Shown here: piece after piece, positions 46,181 through 56,760 of the stretch
Numbering within the stretch: position 1 is the stretch's first letter
Layout: the number at the start of each line of letters is the position of its first letter
From: Schistocerca nitens
Lineage: Eukaryota; Arthropoda; Insecta; Orthoptera; Acrididae
Length of the DNA: 64,000 bases
NCBI RefSeq assembly: GCF_023898315.1
Contig: NC_064619.1
Location: forward strand, 302,412,150 to 302,476,149
Direction of reading: 5' to 3'
Translations under genes and position numbers: made by a program
Notes under the pieces: model-generated
The model's input: the letters and a program-made list of their open reading frames with translations, nothing else
Database searches by the model: none
What the model was told of the DNA's origin: nothing

Positions 46181-47090
46181 GAAAAACTCTCCTATCATAG
46201 CACAAAAAGGCCAATACGTCCTGGGCAGAGCGATGTAAAAAAAAGGAAAGTAACTTTTAGACTTATTTGGCAGCTTCAAAGACTTTTAAATCAAAACATC
46301 TTAATATATTTGCACATTTTTACTTGTTAGTATTAGTACCCATGTCATGGAACATAATACATCATGTCAAGTCAAGCAATATGATACACAATGTTATGTC
46401 GTATGAGATGACGCATGTCATCATGCCAGTTGATATGTCGTCGAATATAACGCAACATGTCATTAAAGCTTAGGACCCATGGATCTCCACTCTGGGATAC
46501 TGCCTATTATAGATAACTCCCACTCTCGGATACTGCCCTTCGTAGATACATCCCACTCTCTTCGAGCACATAAATTTGTGTTTATTTGTTCTTAAACTGC
46601 TCACCATACATGTAACAGGGGATGGATTTAGGGGAGAAATAATCCCCTCGGTGAAAAATCAACCCTTCCAGCAAGAAATCAGAAAACTGTTTTAGCATGC
46701 CCCCACGAACAAATCCATCCACAGAAATTTCATCCCGTGCAGAAAAACACTTTAGCTATTGCATGAATGCCCATTCAGCCACAGGATATTACATATTTCT
46801 TACTATGGATGGTGAATATTCTGAATATTGGCCACAAGATCAGAGGCTTTAGTCTATAAATTCTATAAATTGCAAGACGCAGATGTGCCAGCACCTTGCA
46901 GCTAAGAAAGCTCATTGCACTGGGGGAGTAGATTTAACCCCTTAAAAAAGCGCGAATGTGTCAAAATGTTTTGATTTAAATGTCTTTGAAGCTGCCATAT
47001 AAGTCGAAAAGCGACTTCCCTTCTTTAACACACCAACTATGCCCAGGACATACTCTCCTTTTTTGTACTATAGTGAAGCATTTTTCATTC
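46181..47090. repeat. Long imperfect inverted repeat (fold-back structure)
   Basis: The left arm around 46181-46305 is the reverse complement of the right arm around 46963-47090. The best 31-base core (46261-46300 against 46966-47004, including GGCAGCTTCAAAGAC) has one mismatch. Similarity continues outward through GCCCAGGAC (47041; complement at about 46222) at lower identity. The loop is about 650 bases. It could be a decayed fold-back or MITE-type DNA transposon. No clean target duplication seen. Confidence 0.75.
46485..46565. repeat. Short tandem repeat, 33-bp period
   Basis: TCCACTCTGGGATACTGCC (46485), TCCCACTCTCGGATACTGCC (about 46518) and TCCCACTCTC (46551) are in register at about 33 bases, inside the loop of the inverted repeat. 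Confidence 0.75.
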
Positions 47091-47806
47091 TGGTTCCCAA
47101 CTTTTACTCTAGAATTAGCGCGCATAAGAAGCCCACAAAAACCGCGTTTTTCACATGTAACATCCGAATGAATCTAGATTTTTGTAAGCGAGATCTCAGT
47201 CTTGTTGTAAGGATGCATTCTTATGTTTCGTATAAAAGCATTTTTAATTTATTTGCAATTTAAACCGTTCCCGTGCATACAATTCACGCAAGAACGAATT
47301 TTACCTGCTACGTTTAGCTCGACTTTAAACCATCGTATATCACCAATAGATAAAGATTATTGGACAAAAAATTCTGTTTTGACTTTATTTATCTATCTTC
47401 TTGCAAAGTTTGAACCGACTCGTACAAGTTTAAAGCATAGAAGTGGCGCGCTTCAAAAACCTGCCAGAAATATGTGTTTTTTGCATTTTTTTGCACGTAA
47501 AATCAGAACGTTATACATACAAATTGTGCCATTAGCTGAGCATTAATTTCAGTCCAATAAAGTTCTTTTGCGAAAGGCATTGCGATTCGCACAATTTTCC
47601 TGAGCGCCAGCTCCGGTTCGTCGTTCAAACCCTGCTTGTTATACTGCAACGTAGCTACAGTAAGAAAGATGTTCGAATGGCTGTACAAATGTCCGCTGAT
47701 CAGAGCTAAACCAAAACCTTTTCACCCCATGTTCCTAGCCCATATAGGAACCGAGCACCAAGACCTCCCCCAAACCTCGACTCTGCTCGCGGCCTTTCCA
47801 AATATA
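47091..47806. other. Unannotated, no gene seen
   Basis: AT-rich with short frames only. Confidence 0.45.
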
Positions 47807-48253
47807 CGCGGGTTGGAACTTCAATAGTGGCAACTATTTATTTACAGCTCGTACAAAATAGATACGTGTTTCAAAGTTTTACTGACCTTCAAAGTAGTCA
47901 CCAGCTTTGTGTATAACCCGTTGCCAGCGATGTGAAAGTCGTAGGATACTCTTAGCAGCGCCAGTTGTGTTGACAGTTCGAGCGGCGCGGTCTATTGCCC
48001 GACGAATTTGTAGCCGCTCTGAAGCGAATGCCGTGAAGTGTTTCCTTCAGTTTAGAAATAGAGTTGAACTTACGAGGGCTTAAGTCAGGGGAGTGGAGTA
48101 GGTGGCATAGCACTTAGCTGCCCCATCAGTCAAAAAAATCAGTAACAGCTTGCACTGTACGTGCTTGAGCATTGTCCAGCAAAATGATGGTCAGGTCCTG
48201 CCAGAAACTGTCAACACTTCTGTTTCTAAGCTGGTCGTAGGTTGCGTTCCAAA
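47807..48253 (-). pseudogene. Mariner-like transposase C-terminal fragment
   Basis: The outer end CGCGGGTTGGAACTTCAATA follows TA (47805-47806) and looks like a mariner inverted repeat. On the minus strand the sequence reads LLDNAQARTVQAV (second catalytic Asp region), then RRAIDRAARTVNTTGAAKSI and LSHRWQRVIHKAGDYFEG, the usual C-terminus of a mariner transposase. The N-terminal two thirds and the other end are missing. Stops are present between blocks. Confidence 0.78.
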
Positions 48254-49012
48254 AATAACTCCTTAAAAGTTTAAGATGAACCAGTGAACAAGTGTTCAGA
48301 TAATTACTCTCACAATCCTCTTAGCGGATTGCAAGTCGCCTTGCTCAAACACTCGATGATTTACTGCAAGAGAAAGAGCGAATTACTCTGTCTGCATTTG
48401 CCTGTATCAAAGCTGGGGGCCATGCGTTTTCTTTCTGGCCATTCAGAGGGTTTGTACTTGTTATAACTCCAACCATTAGTGTTTCTGTAGCCTATCACAG
48501 GCGTCGTTTCTTTTGCAGGGCAGAGTTCAACTTCTGCTGTGTAGTACTGAGATAAACAGCTTCTTTCCTCACGGGGTTTTATGCAGGTGGCCACAGTGAG
48601 TCACCAATGTTTTTAGTTGGATTTCTCCAGACATTTATCTGCCATCTCCAGTCTGTACCTGTCGAAAGGCTTTCTGAAGTGACGTCGTAAAAAGCAGAAA
48701 TATGGGAAGCTTTTGCCGACAGCCTGTACAGTGGCACCATCACCTCATTGTGACCGCTAGATGTCTCACTGTGAAGGATTCAGCCTACATGGGATTGGTG
48801 TTGCCACCGTAAAATTCCGCTTCTCTCAGAACTGCTCCTTGTAGCTCAAGTCTGGGAAATTACTTGCATGCAGTTACTAGTGTGAGTGTTTGTGGTTTAT
48901 ATTCATGAAATGTCAGCTTGTTTGTGCGATCTACGTATCAATAAAATTCATTCATTTTCACGTAACTATATCGTGTGACATATCGATTTAAACGGAGTTG
49001 TTTTAGTAGTTC
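48254..49012. other. Unannotated left flank of LTR element 2
   Basis: No frame or repeat recognised. It does not read as the Penelope-like sequence found on the other side of element 2. Confidence 0.45.
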
Positions 49013-49016
49013 AGTC

Positions 49017-50576
49017 TGTGGGGCGGCTGGTTGAAATTATGTTGCTATTTAAAATGTTGGGTATGTAATGTAGAAAAGATGCATTTCCCGGCCGATTAAC
49101 CATATGTGCGGCGGCGGGTGGAATTAATTGTTATGTAAGTGTTCCTATTATTTATGGTGTTGTTTTGCCGTTCTCAACACTGGCTCTCTAACTACAATAT
49201 TGGCAACCAGAAAGTGATTAGCAAAACGTGAAGCCTGTACTTAGAATTCCTAGTGCCCACTTCATCTGAGAAACACACTTATAGCTGCAGCTTTTAGCTC
49301 TGAGGAATTAGGAGATTGTCTGGGATTCATAATCAAAAACGATTTTCTAAAATAGTTGAGTATATTCTGAAAGTCACAGATGAAAAAAAAAAGAATCCAC
49401 ACAATCTGACTAACAGAGAAGTTCAGAGTCTAATGCGCTGATGCAACTATAACTGTCCAAATTAAATATTTAAATGAATGCTCTCCATAATTTGATGATT
49501 AGGTTCATCAAAAGGCACGCTAAATAATGGTAGAATGTCTGTCCCGCGGCGGTACGTGAAAATACGACATACGCAAACTGAAGATTGATAATTAAAGTCA
49601 TCCCAGAATTAACACTTCACTCGAAAATGATTTCATGGTTACACGTATCCCAAGTAACTTAATACGGCATCCGAGGCTGTTTATAGCAATGATACCGACG
49701 CGACGCGACTCCCGACACAGATGGTGTGCTATTCAGCGTCTGGAGAGAACTGGGGCCTTGCTTCCTCGCGCAGCGTTCTTATATACAAAGCCGCGGTGCG
49801 GACGGCTAAGGGAACGCCTGATCAAATCGGCTCTCCCGACTAGCCGCTGGGCTAGTAATGCACCGTTTTAAGTTATTGAATAAATCATTGCTTCTTTTGC
49901 TGATGGCCGATGAAACCCTCAATTTAAATGTGCATTCAACACACAAGTAAGTAATCATAATAAAAGTTTTACGTGGCTAAGTTAAATATTTTGGGCGAGA
50001 GAATTAATTTAATTACACTACACGCAGTAGACGAGCTCTGAACTTGCCCATTGGAGATACCCTATCACTATAGTTTGATAGTTATTCAATTGAAACTTCT
50101 CACATCTTTATGATTATAGCGGATCTCCATTCTACTTAAATTTAAACATCCTAGCATTATTTATTAGCCTACTTAATCTATCCTGCTTCCTTAATTTTTA
50201 AAACAAAAACCAGAAAATATTGAATTTCAACTAAAATCTTAATTTGTGAGATCCAAAGTACTGTTTCTATTAAATAATTATGAAAAAGGAATCTAAATAT
50301 AAATTTTTAAGTCTCTAGCTCTTTTTCTGTTGTGCTAATGATTTTTACAGAAAAACGTCCAAATTTCTAAAATGGTTTGAAGTTATCGAACTGATATTCC
50401 ACACATATTAATTTAGTATTACTCCTGACATGCTAGAACCGTTTCAGGTTATTCACTTGATTTTTAAAGTATTGCGCAACATTTATGCCGTCAGAGCTAG
50501 TTACAGCGGACTGGCTGGCACACAATGGAAAGACTGATGTGAATTTACTATGGCGTGAGTAGGCTGCTTCCCTACA
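49017..50576 (-). repeat. 3' LTR of element 2
   Basis: 1,560 bp, starting TGTGGGGCGGCTGG and ending GCTTCCCTACA. It holds one complete 88-bp module (49017-49104) ending in a degenerate primer-binding-site copy (TTCCCGGCCGATTAACCA), then a further diverged module start (TGTGCGGCGGCGGGTGG at 49105). Confidence 0.92.
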
Positions 50577-50592
50577 TCACCCTCTACTTAAA
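50577..50592 (-). other. Candidate polypurine tract of element 2
   Basis: On the minus strand AAGTAGAGGGTGA directly precedes the 3' LTR start TGTAGGGAAGC. Position and purine content fit. Confidence 0.6.
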
Positions 50593-52540
50593 TTTTTTGT
50601 TTTTGAATGTTAATGAACGAAAAAAAAATTAATTACAAAAAGGGAAGCAAGAGTACAGCTTAACTCCGTATGAAAAATTAAAATTGGAACGTAAACATAT
50701 AGAAATATTAAAAGAAAACTGATTACCTACTTTAATTATTTAAATTTTTGGCATGTTCACTGCCTCTTAAGCAACATTATCCCTCAAAATTTAAGCAAAA
50801 TCAATGAAACACTTTGGCATACATATTGCCTTAGACAAACAAACACATAAAAATATGTAAAATTATGAAATTCTTAAATCCATTAAATACATTTTTACAT
50901 ACACAAATTCAAAGAAAATAACACAGTTATTCAAGATACGTAAACAGATGATTATATCTTAGCAGTCTTTTCTAAACCTGAAAGAAAATTTCACAAATCA
51001 TTTTTACACACGTGGTTGTAGCCGCTTTGGCTGGCGTTCTACACTTCCATTCGCAAGGGTAGAGGAGGGGAAGTTGCTATGGTGTGCGTCCTTAACGTTC
51101 ACTCTAAATTACATGGGGAAAGGGGAGGGGTCACTGTGAGTTGTGTCCAAGTCACTCCACGCTTTCACGCAACTACCAGGCTGCCATTATCTGGTTTGTC
51201 CTGTAGAACAAACAAAAAGAGTGCCTCAGACTCTGTTCACTTATTATCTAAGGGTGGGTCACAATGAAATATTTTGCTGGAACAAAGTTAACAGAACTTT
51301 TTCAATTTTACTCTCATGGTTACTTAATTGTCATAAAATCGGTAAACAAATGGCTCAAAACGCCGTCAGTCACATACTAGAGAAAATTTATGCTCAAGGC
51401 ATATAATCATGAATCCTATTTAATTTCAATTTATTATTTCTGGGCCGGAACACTGAACCAATGCTCGGTACATTCCTGATAAATTTGTATTTCATTTACT
51501 TAGCTGACTCATCTTCGATTACCTTATTCTTAGAGATAGTATGAGCATATTTGATTAGCAGTTGTTTTCTTGGCTTCTTTGTACATGTGAGTAACTTTTG
51601 GTAATAGTACAGTTCTGAGTGTTCAAAACACACTACGTTTAGTTGACTACAAAATCCACTTATTGGTCCTCCGCTGCTGTGTCAGTTCCACATCTGCAAT
51701 TATGTACTTACTTCATCGAAGTGTATTTATGCTGAGCTATAAATAATGTTTCACGTCTGCCATTATGTTACTCAAATATGTTGTTAGTGTATGTACTTAT
51801 TTAACACTCACTCTATTAACATTTAAAGCATAGGATAGCACATTTATTTCATATCTATAGTGTATTGCAGCTGATGAGTCTGCTCACATGGCAATTCATT
51901 TCCACTCGATCGGACGCTGAAACCACAGGTAGTCTCTCTCGACCTACCACTATAGTGCATTAAGTAATTATGGACGAGCGTAATGCTAAATTCCTTAAAC
52001 CTATAGGAAACCATGAGCTGCTCTGTCTCATCTAACACAAGGGTACCTATGGTCGCATTCACGCCTCCAACTCATAACCTCAATACATGTAGGTGTGTCC
52101 TGTCACACACTACACCAAATAACGGCCAGCTCCAACCTTATAAATACTTCAGGGACATGTCCTTCACGTCTCAACCACAAACACTGTTCAATTCTATTAC
52201 ACTGCCATTCCTTGCTACACAAGGTGAGTTTATTCTTACAACTTGTCTGCTTATTTTCCATAGCACTAAGCACTCTCTCTTACTATTTACTAGTTAGCTC
52301 TAATGCATACACTAGGTTTCACTACCACTTCAGATCCTGCTTGTACACGAATTTGTATATCTTTTTAAATTATTGTTGGTGGACCATTTCCAATAAAACA
52401 ACAACTTTGTACTTATAATATTACCAGGGTTCTAAACATACTTGTTGCTCAAATACCTTTGTATCTTAATTACATCATACTTCTCTGTTGTTTATGCCAC
52501 TGTTAGGTTTGTCACATTAGGTTTTTTTTCTTCACTAATC
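50593..52540 (-). other. 3' interior of element 2 without recognisable pol
   Basis: Nearly 2 kb between the deletion region and the 3' LTR. No RT, RNase H or integrase motif in any minus frame. The frame 51844-52062 (72 residues) is unassigned. It may be an env-like or untranslated 3' region. Confidence 0.4.
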
Positions 52541-52914
52541 GGTGGATAGAATGGTTACAGAACTCATGGCTTGATAGCCATGACGGAAAATTTTTGTATA
52601 TAGGGAAGATGAATAATGAATGAGACCTGAAATGGGAAAGAAGATCTCACACAGCTAGGACTGCACAGCTGCCACACTGTGTAGAGGTTACAGAACAACC
52701 TCCTCCCTACCGAATTCATTAGCTTAATGCTGGCTTAATAGTCATACCGGAAGATTTAATGTGTTTGAGAGTAAGAGCCGAAATTTTGGTGGATAGTAAA
52801 GATGAAGAATGAGTGAGACCTGAAAAGGAAAGAAGATCTCACACAGCTGGGACTGCACACCTGCCACACTGTGTAGAGGTTACAGAACAACCTCCTCCTT
52901 ACAGAATTCATTCA
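52541..52914. repeat. Two imperfect tandem units, period about 193 bp
   Basis: The block with TGAGACCTGAAATGGGAAAG (52621) through ACAGAACAACCTCCTCC recurs with TGAGACCTGAAAAGGAAAGA (52814). Each unit ends GTTACAGAACAACCTCCTCC and GAATTCATT. It abuts the point where the protease-RT reading frame of element 2 is lost, so it marks the pol deletion. Confidence 0.88.
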
Positions 52915-53992
52915 TAACCTTTGACCACGCCACGTCGATCTGAAAATACCTTATGATGCCTTTTTAAAACCTGCCTCAGTCCTTCCTTCTGATTAGCTGA
53001 AATTTTATCGATTTAGCTTCTATTTTGTCCAGAATAATTGCTTCTTCTTCTTCTTCTGTGTTTAGCTTACTTGTACTAAGATTAACACCTTCGTCCCAAT
53101 ATCTCCTATTTTTCAGAACTCGTATAGGCAGCTCCCAAGTTTCATCATTAGTTACTACATGTTTATCACTAAAAGGTACTGTAATTACTCCGGTTATCAG
53201 CAAGACCATTTTTAACTGGCTTCTTTCAAAGTCAACCACACTCTGATATTTTGACAAGAAATCTATGACAATTAAAACTTCAATACTGAGATTGTTTACA
53301 GTTACGCATGGATGATCAATTAAATTACCATTAATGTTAAAGGGCAGCAAAGCTTCTTGCTTTACCGTTTTTGACACCTTGCCAGTAGCACCAATTATTC
53401 TTAGTCCTGATACCCTCATTACTGTAAGCTTGTCTTTACCAGGTAATGCATCAAAGAAGGACTGAGATATCGCACTCACCTCACTTCCACTGTCTAAGAG
53501 ACAACGTACATTGATACCCAACATATTCACTATTATTATAGGGTGGTTTATTCTAGTTTGTACAGGTGGTTCCTCAAACTTATCCAATAGTTCCTTTTTG
53601 ATTTGTCTCCAACTAAAGTGATCGACATCTGTCTTCATTACATTTAGGTCAAAGTGTGTAGGGGTTTCCTGAATTACATTTTCAGCTGCCTTTTCCAATC
53701 GGTCTATCAATTTCAAATCGAAACACCGTGCGACTTCATTACATTTAGTTTGCTGAACATGACCCCAATTACTATAGTCTGAGCGATTCTGCGCCTCCAG
53801 ACCAGGCATAACACTGGTTACAGCTAAACCACTTTCACTATTATCGTCGGGTTCCTTCTCAAATGACAAGTGGTCACAGCTACTGGGTTCATCGACCCCC
53901 AACAGGCTACCCTCTACATTCTCACTTACCTCCTGTCCTAAATCTATTAGTACAGTATCAACATCCTGCACAGGCACTTTAGATAAGAGCAC
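52915..53992 (-). pseudogene. Aspartic protease region of element 2
   Basis: The frame (52976-53992, 338 residues) starts with an acidic linker (residues 1-140). The protease follows: VRCLLDSGSEVSAISQSFFD holds the active-site DSG at about residues 165-167, and VTVNNLSIEVLIVIDFLSKY corresponds to the second conserved block, where ILGxD has become VLIVIDF. It would cut Gag-Pol into mature proteins. After a frameshift the next block LRQVLKRHHKVFSDRRGVVK, the lead-in to RT, is readable to about 52915, where the frame ends. Confidence 0.85.
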
Positions 53993-54002
53993 ATCATCCT
54001 CA

Positions 54003-54200
54003 TCATAAATATAAGCATGAATTTCTTCTGCTTCTTCTACCTGACAATTCAGTATTTTGTAGCTCCTCCCTATCGTTACACTGCTGCACCTTCTCTTTCT
54101 CTTCCCACTTAGAAAGCGTCTCTAACACGGTATCTATCAAATACTGTGAGTGAGCTAATATTTCTGCTGTATTCTTAGATGCTACTGACCCCTCATCCAC
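54003..54200 (-). pseudogene. Gag-pol linker fragment, element 2
   Basis: A 65-residue frame (MDEGSVASKNTAEILAHSQY and onward) between Gag and the protease frame. It is Glu/Lys/Arg-rich and matches no domain I know. By position it belongs to the same linker as 53992 downward, separated by a frameshift. Confidence 0.5.
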
Positions 54201-54301
54201 ATGTTCAGTTTGAGTATTCTGATCTGTCTTACCAATTACCGTAGCTACTGGCTTAGAAAAAGTAGCCGCCTGGTGAGCGCCAGTGTCCTCATAGACGGGA
54301 A

Positions 54302-56094
54302 CTAGTTTTCCTGCCTCGGCCTACTACTGTTTCCTTTATTTCCATTATAGTTAACTGGCACAGCATTGCTTTCCGCACTGTTGTTTACCTGCATAATTTT
54401 GTTTGGAACAAAATTACTATAATTTGGATGCCATTGTTGGTTCTGATAATTATTTCTCCAATTCCTACCTCTCTTAGGATGGCGAACACCTACTGTTCTG
54501 ATGTTTACATTGCCATTCTGCTCGTTCTTAAAATTACTACTAGTGTTATTACCATTTCTGTTATTACGTGCTTGCTCCTCATTGGCAGCCACACGCTCTA
54601 CACGTTCCAAATATTCAATGAAATGATCCAGATTGTCTCTAGGGGCAGATATAATTCTAGTTTGCCAATACCATGGCAGTTTGGCTTCAAGACCTAGTAT
54701 TATCATTTCAGGTTTCAGCTTTTCGGCCAAATGTGACAAACGTGAGATCCATGACCTAGCAAATTCTCTAATAGATTCCTTGCCTACGTTGAAGCGTTTT
54801 CCACTCCAAAATTCTCTCAACACTTCATTTTGCTTATTACTAGACCAATACTCATTAATGAAAGCTGTTTTAAATTCCGCTGATGTTTTACACTTCAACA
54901 TAACATCGGCTGACCAACGCAAGGCGTCACTTGCTAAATGGCTTCTAATAAATGAGATTTTCTCTCGTTCAGACCAAGTTGGTGGAATCACATCTTCAAA
55001 ATCGTTTCAGAAATCTAGCGGGTGGATATTTTTATCTGGATCGAATCGCAAGAACTGCCGACACCCGATAAAAGCGGCGTTTGCAGCTACAATTTGTTGC
55101 ATACTACCATTACCAGAAGTTACTGAAGCTACTTTACTTTCAATGTTAGCAATGTTAGTACTAATATTTTCTACTCTCATTTCAACATTATCTACTCTTT
55201 GCACAATATAGTAGTATCAGTTTTGATTGCATTTACTTCTGCTTGACATATGTTTACTTTTATATTAACATCTTTAAATCTATCTGAGCACAGTTCAGAT
55301 TCCGCCTCGATCTTTTCTGTTAACTTGTGCTCCAGCTTCGCATCTTCCATTTGGAAGTCTTTGCGAACCTCAGCAACTTCGGATTTTACTGTTTTATACA
55401 TCTCGGAAAACTGTTGAGCGAACTTTTTCTTAATATCTTCATGGTTGTAATCAATTTTATAATTTAAACTATCCAGATCCTCTTTCAACTTATTGCAACC
55501 AGCCTTGAAGGTATTGTCCATTTCCTCCAATCGTTTATTAAAATTAGTTTGGCTAGCCACAATCTCATACTTTAATTTACCATTACTGCTTTTGACCTGT
55601 TCACTTATTGCAGTCTTTAATTCAGCTGTCATTCTTGCATTACTGACAGCTATTGCTTGTAATATTACATTTAAATCCATAGCCTCAGTATCTTTGGGTT
55701 GCTCACTAGCTGGTTTCCTTTCACACTCAGGTGACGAAAAACTAGCCCCAACACCAGAATCATCAAAACTAAATGAAACTTCTGATGGATCAGTCATATC
55801 TAACTTCTCCTGTTTAAACTGTACCACCTCTGTTGACTGTTTCGTTTTGAACTCCTCAGGTAAACTATCATCCAATAAATTAACAACTTCTGATTTCTGC
55901 TTTACTACAGGGGTCCCTATTACTGAATCATTGCCCCTTCCCACACTACTGTCAGGCGACAATACTTCATATTTCACTTTAACATTACTACTTTCATGCA
56001 TATTTACACTTGAATCGTTGTCTGGATTTACACTTCCTTCAACAGACATAGGTTCTAATTTAAGTTTAACCTCGGTTTCTTCTGGCAGTTCCAT
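54302..56094 (-). pseudogene. gag: Gag polyprotein of element 2, frameshifted
   Basis: Starts at the ATG at 56094. The first frame (55192-56094, 300 residues) has an acidic Ser-rich N-terminus, then a coiled coil from about residue 140 on (KLKYEIVASQTNFNKRLEEM and onward). The middle piece (55007-55204) has VDNVEMRVENISTNIANIES, a further coiled coil, and FDPDKNIHPLDF. The last frame (54302-54991) is the capsid region (FIRSHLASDALRWSADVMLK, FKTAFINEYW, REFARSWISRLSHL) followed by an Asn/Arg/Gln-rich basic tail without a zinc knuckle. The organisation parallels Gag of element 1. Confidence 0.82.
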
Positions 56095-56507
56095 CGCCGA
56101 CAGTCTTTTAGTGCAGGTTAGTTAAAATTTTTAACAGCTTTTCACTTAACTTAGTTCCTCCTGCACGAGGTATGGCGTTGCCTCCGTGTCATACCAGGAT
56201 TACTGATGCGACGCGTTGAACTGCAGACGGCACTCCGACGGCTGTTGTGTGTTTGCGTGGCCCGCAACTGCAGGCGCGGCTCCGGCTGCTCCAGTGGACG
56301 ACTGCGATGAGGCGAAACTGGCTTCTCGCGATGCCGGCAGCGCCGCTAGACTCAGTGCCAGCTGCGTCAATCCAGATGCGTTGTTAATCCAATTGCGTCG
56401 TCCACATGCACACGTAACACTTTCACTGTTCTATTACTCAGTTGTGTGTCGCATTTCACTCTTGAATCCGAATATTTAAAAATCACTTTCACTTTTACTC
56501 AGTTTCT
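56095..56507 (-). other. 5' leader of element 2
   Basis: Untranslated region between the primer binding site and the Gag start. GC-rich around 56210-56350. No gene seen. Confidence 0.6.
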
Positions 56508-56525
56508 TTCCCGGCCGATGCACCA
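56508..56525 (-). other. Primer binding site for tRNA-Gly, element 2
   Basis: The plus strand reads TTCCCGGCCGATGCACCA, identical to the 3' 18 nt of an insect tRNA-Gly(GCC) as I remember it, including CCA. The minus strand is the complementary binding site, two bases (AT) inside the 5' LTR. This tRNA would prime minus-strand DNA synthesis. Confidence 0.9.
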
Positions 56526-56527
56526 AT

Positions 56528-56760
56528 TGTGGGGCGGCTGGTTGAAATTATTTGTTGTGTTTTATATAATGTTTTATGATGTAGTAAAGATGCATTTCCC
56601 AGCCGATGCACCATATGTGGGGCGGCTGGTTGAAATTATGTTGCTATTTAAAATGTTGGGTTTGTAATGTAGAAAAGATGCATTTCCCGGCCGATTAACC
56701 ATATGTGCGGCGGCGGGTGGCATTAATTGTTATATAAGTGTTCCTATTATTTATGCTGTT
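56528..56760 (-). repeat. 88-bp modules ending in primer-binding-site copies
   Basis: Module 1 is 56528-56615 and module 2 is 56616-56703. Both start TGTGGGGCGGCTGGTTGAAA and end TTCCC(A/G)GCCGAT(GC/TA)ACCATA. Module 3 starts at 56704 (TGTGCGGCGGCGGGTGG) and fades. The ends at 56597-56614 and 56685-56702 are copies of the element's own primer binding site. Confidence 0.9.

Noticed and set aside
49635..49871. 78-residue frame found twice (49635-49871 and 57251-57487) as a conserved small gene
   Set aside because: It lies in both LTRs of element 2 because the LTRs are copies. It is on the strand opposite to the element and has no recognised motif.
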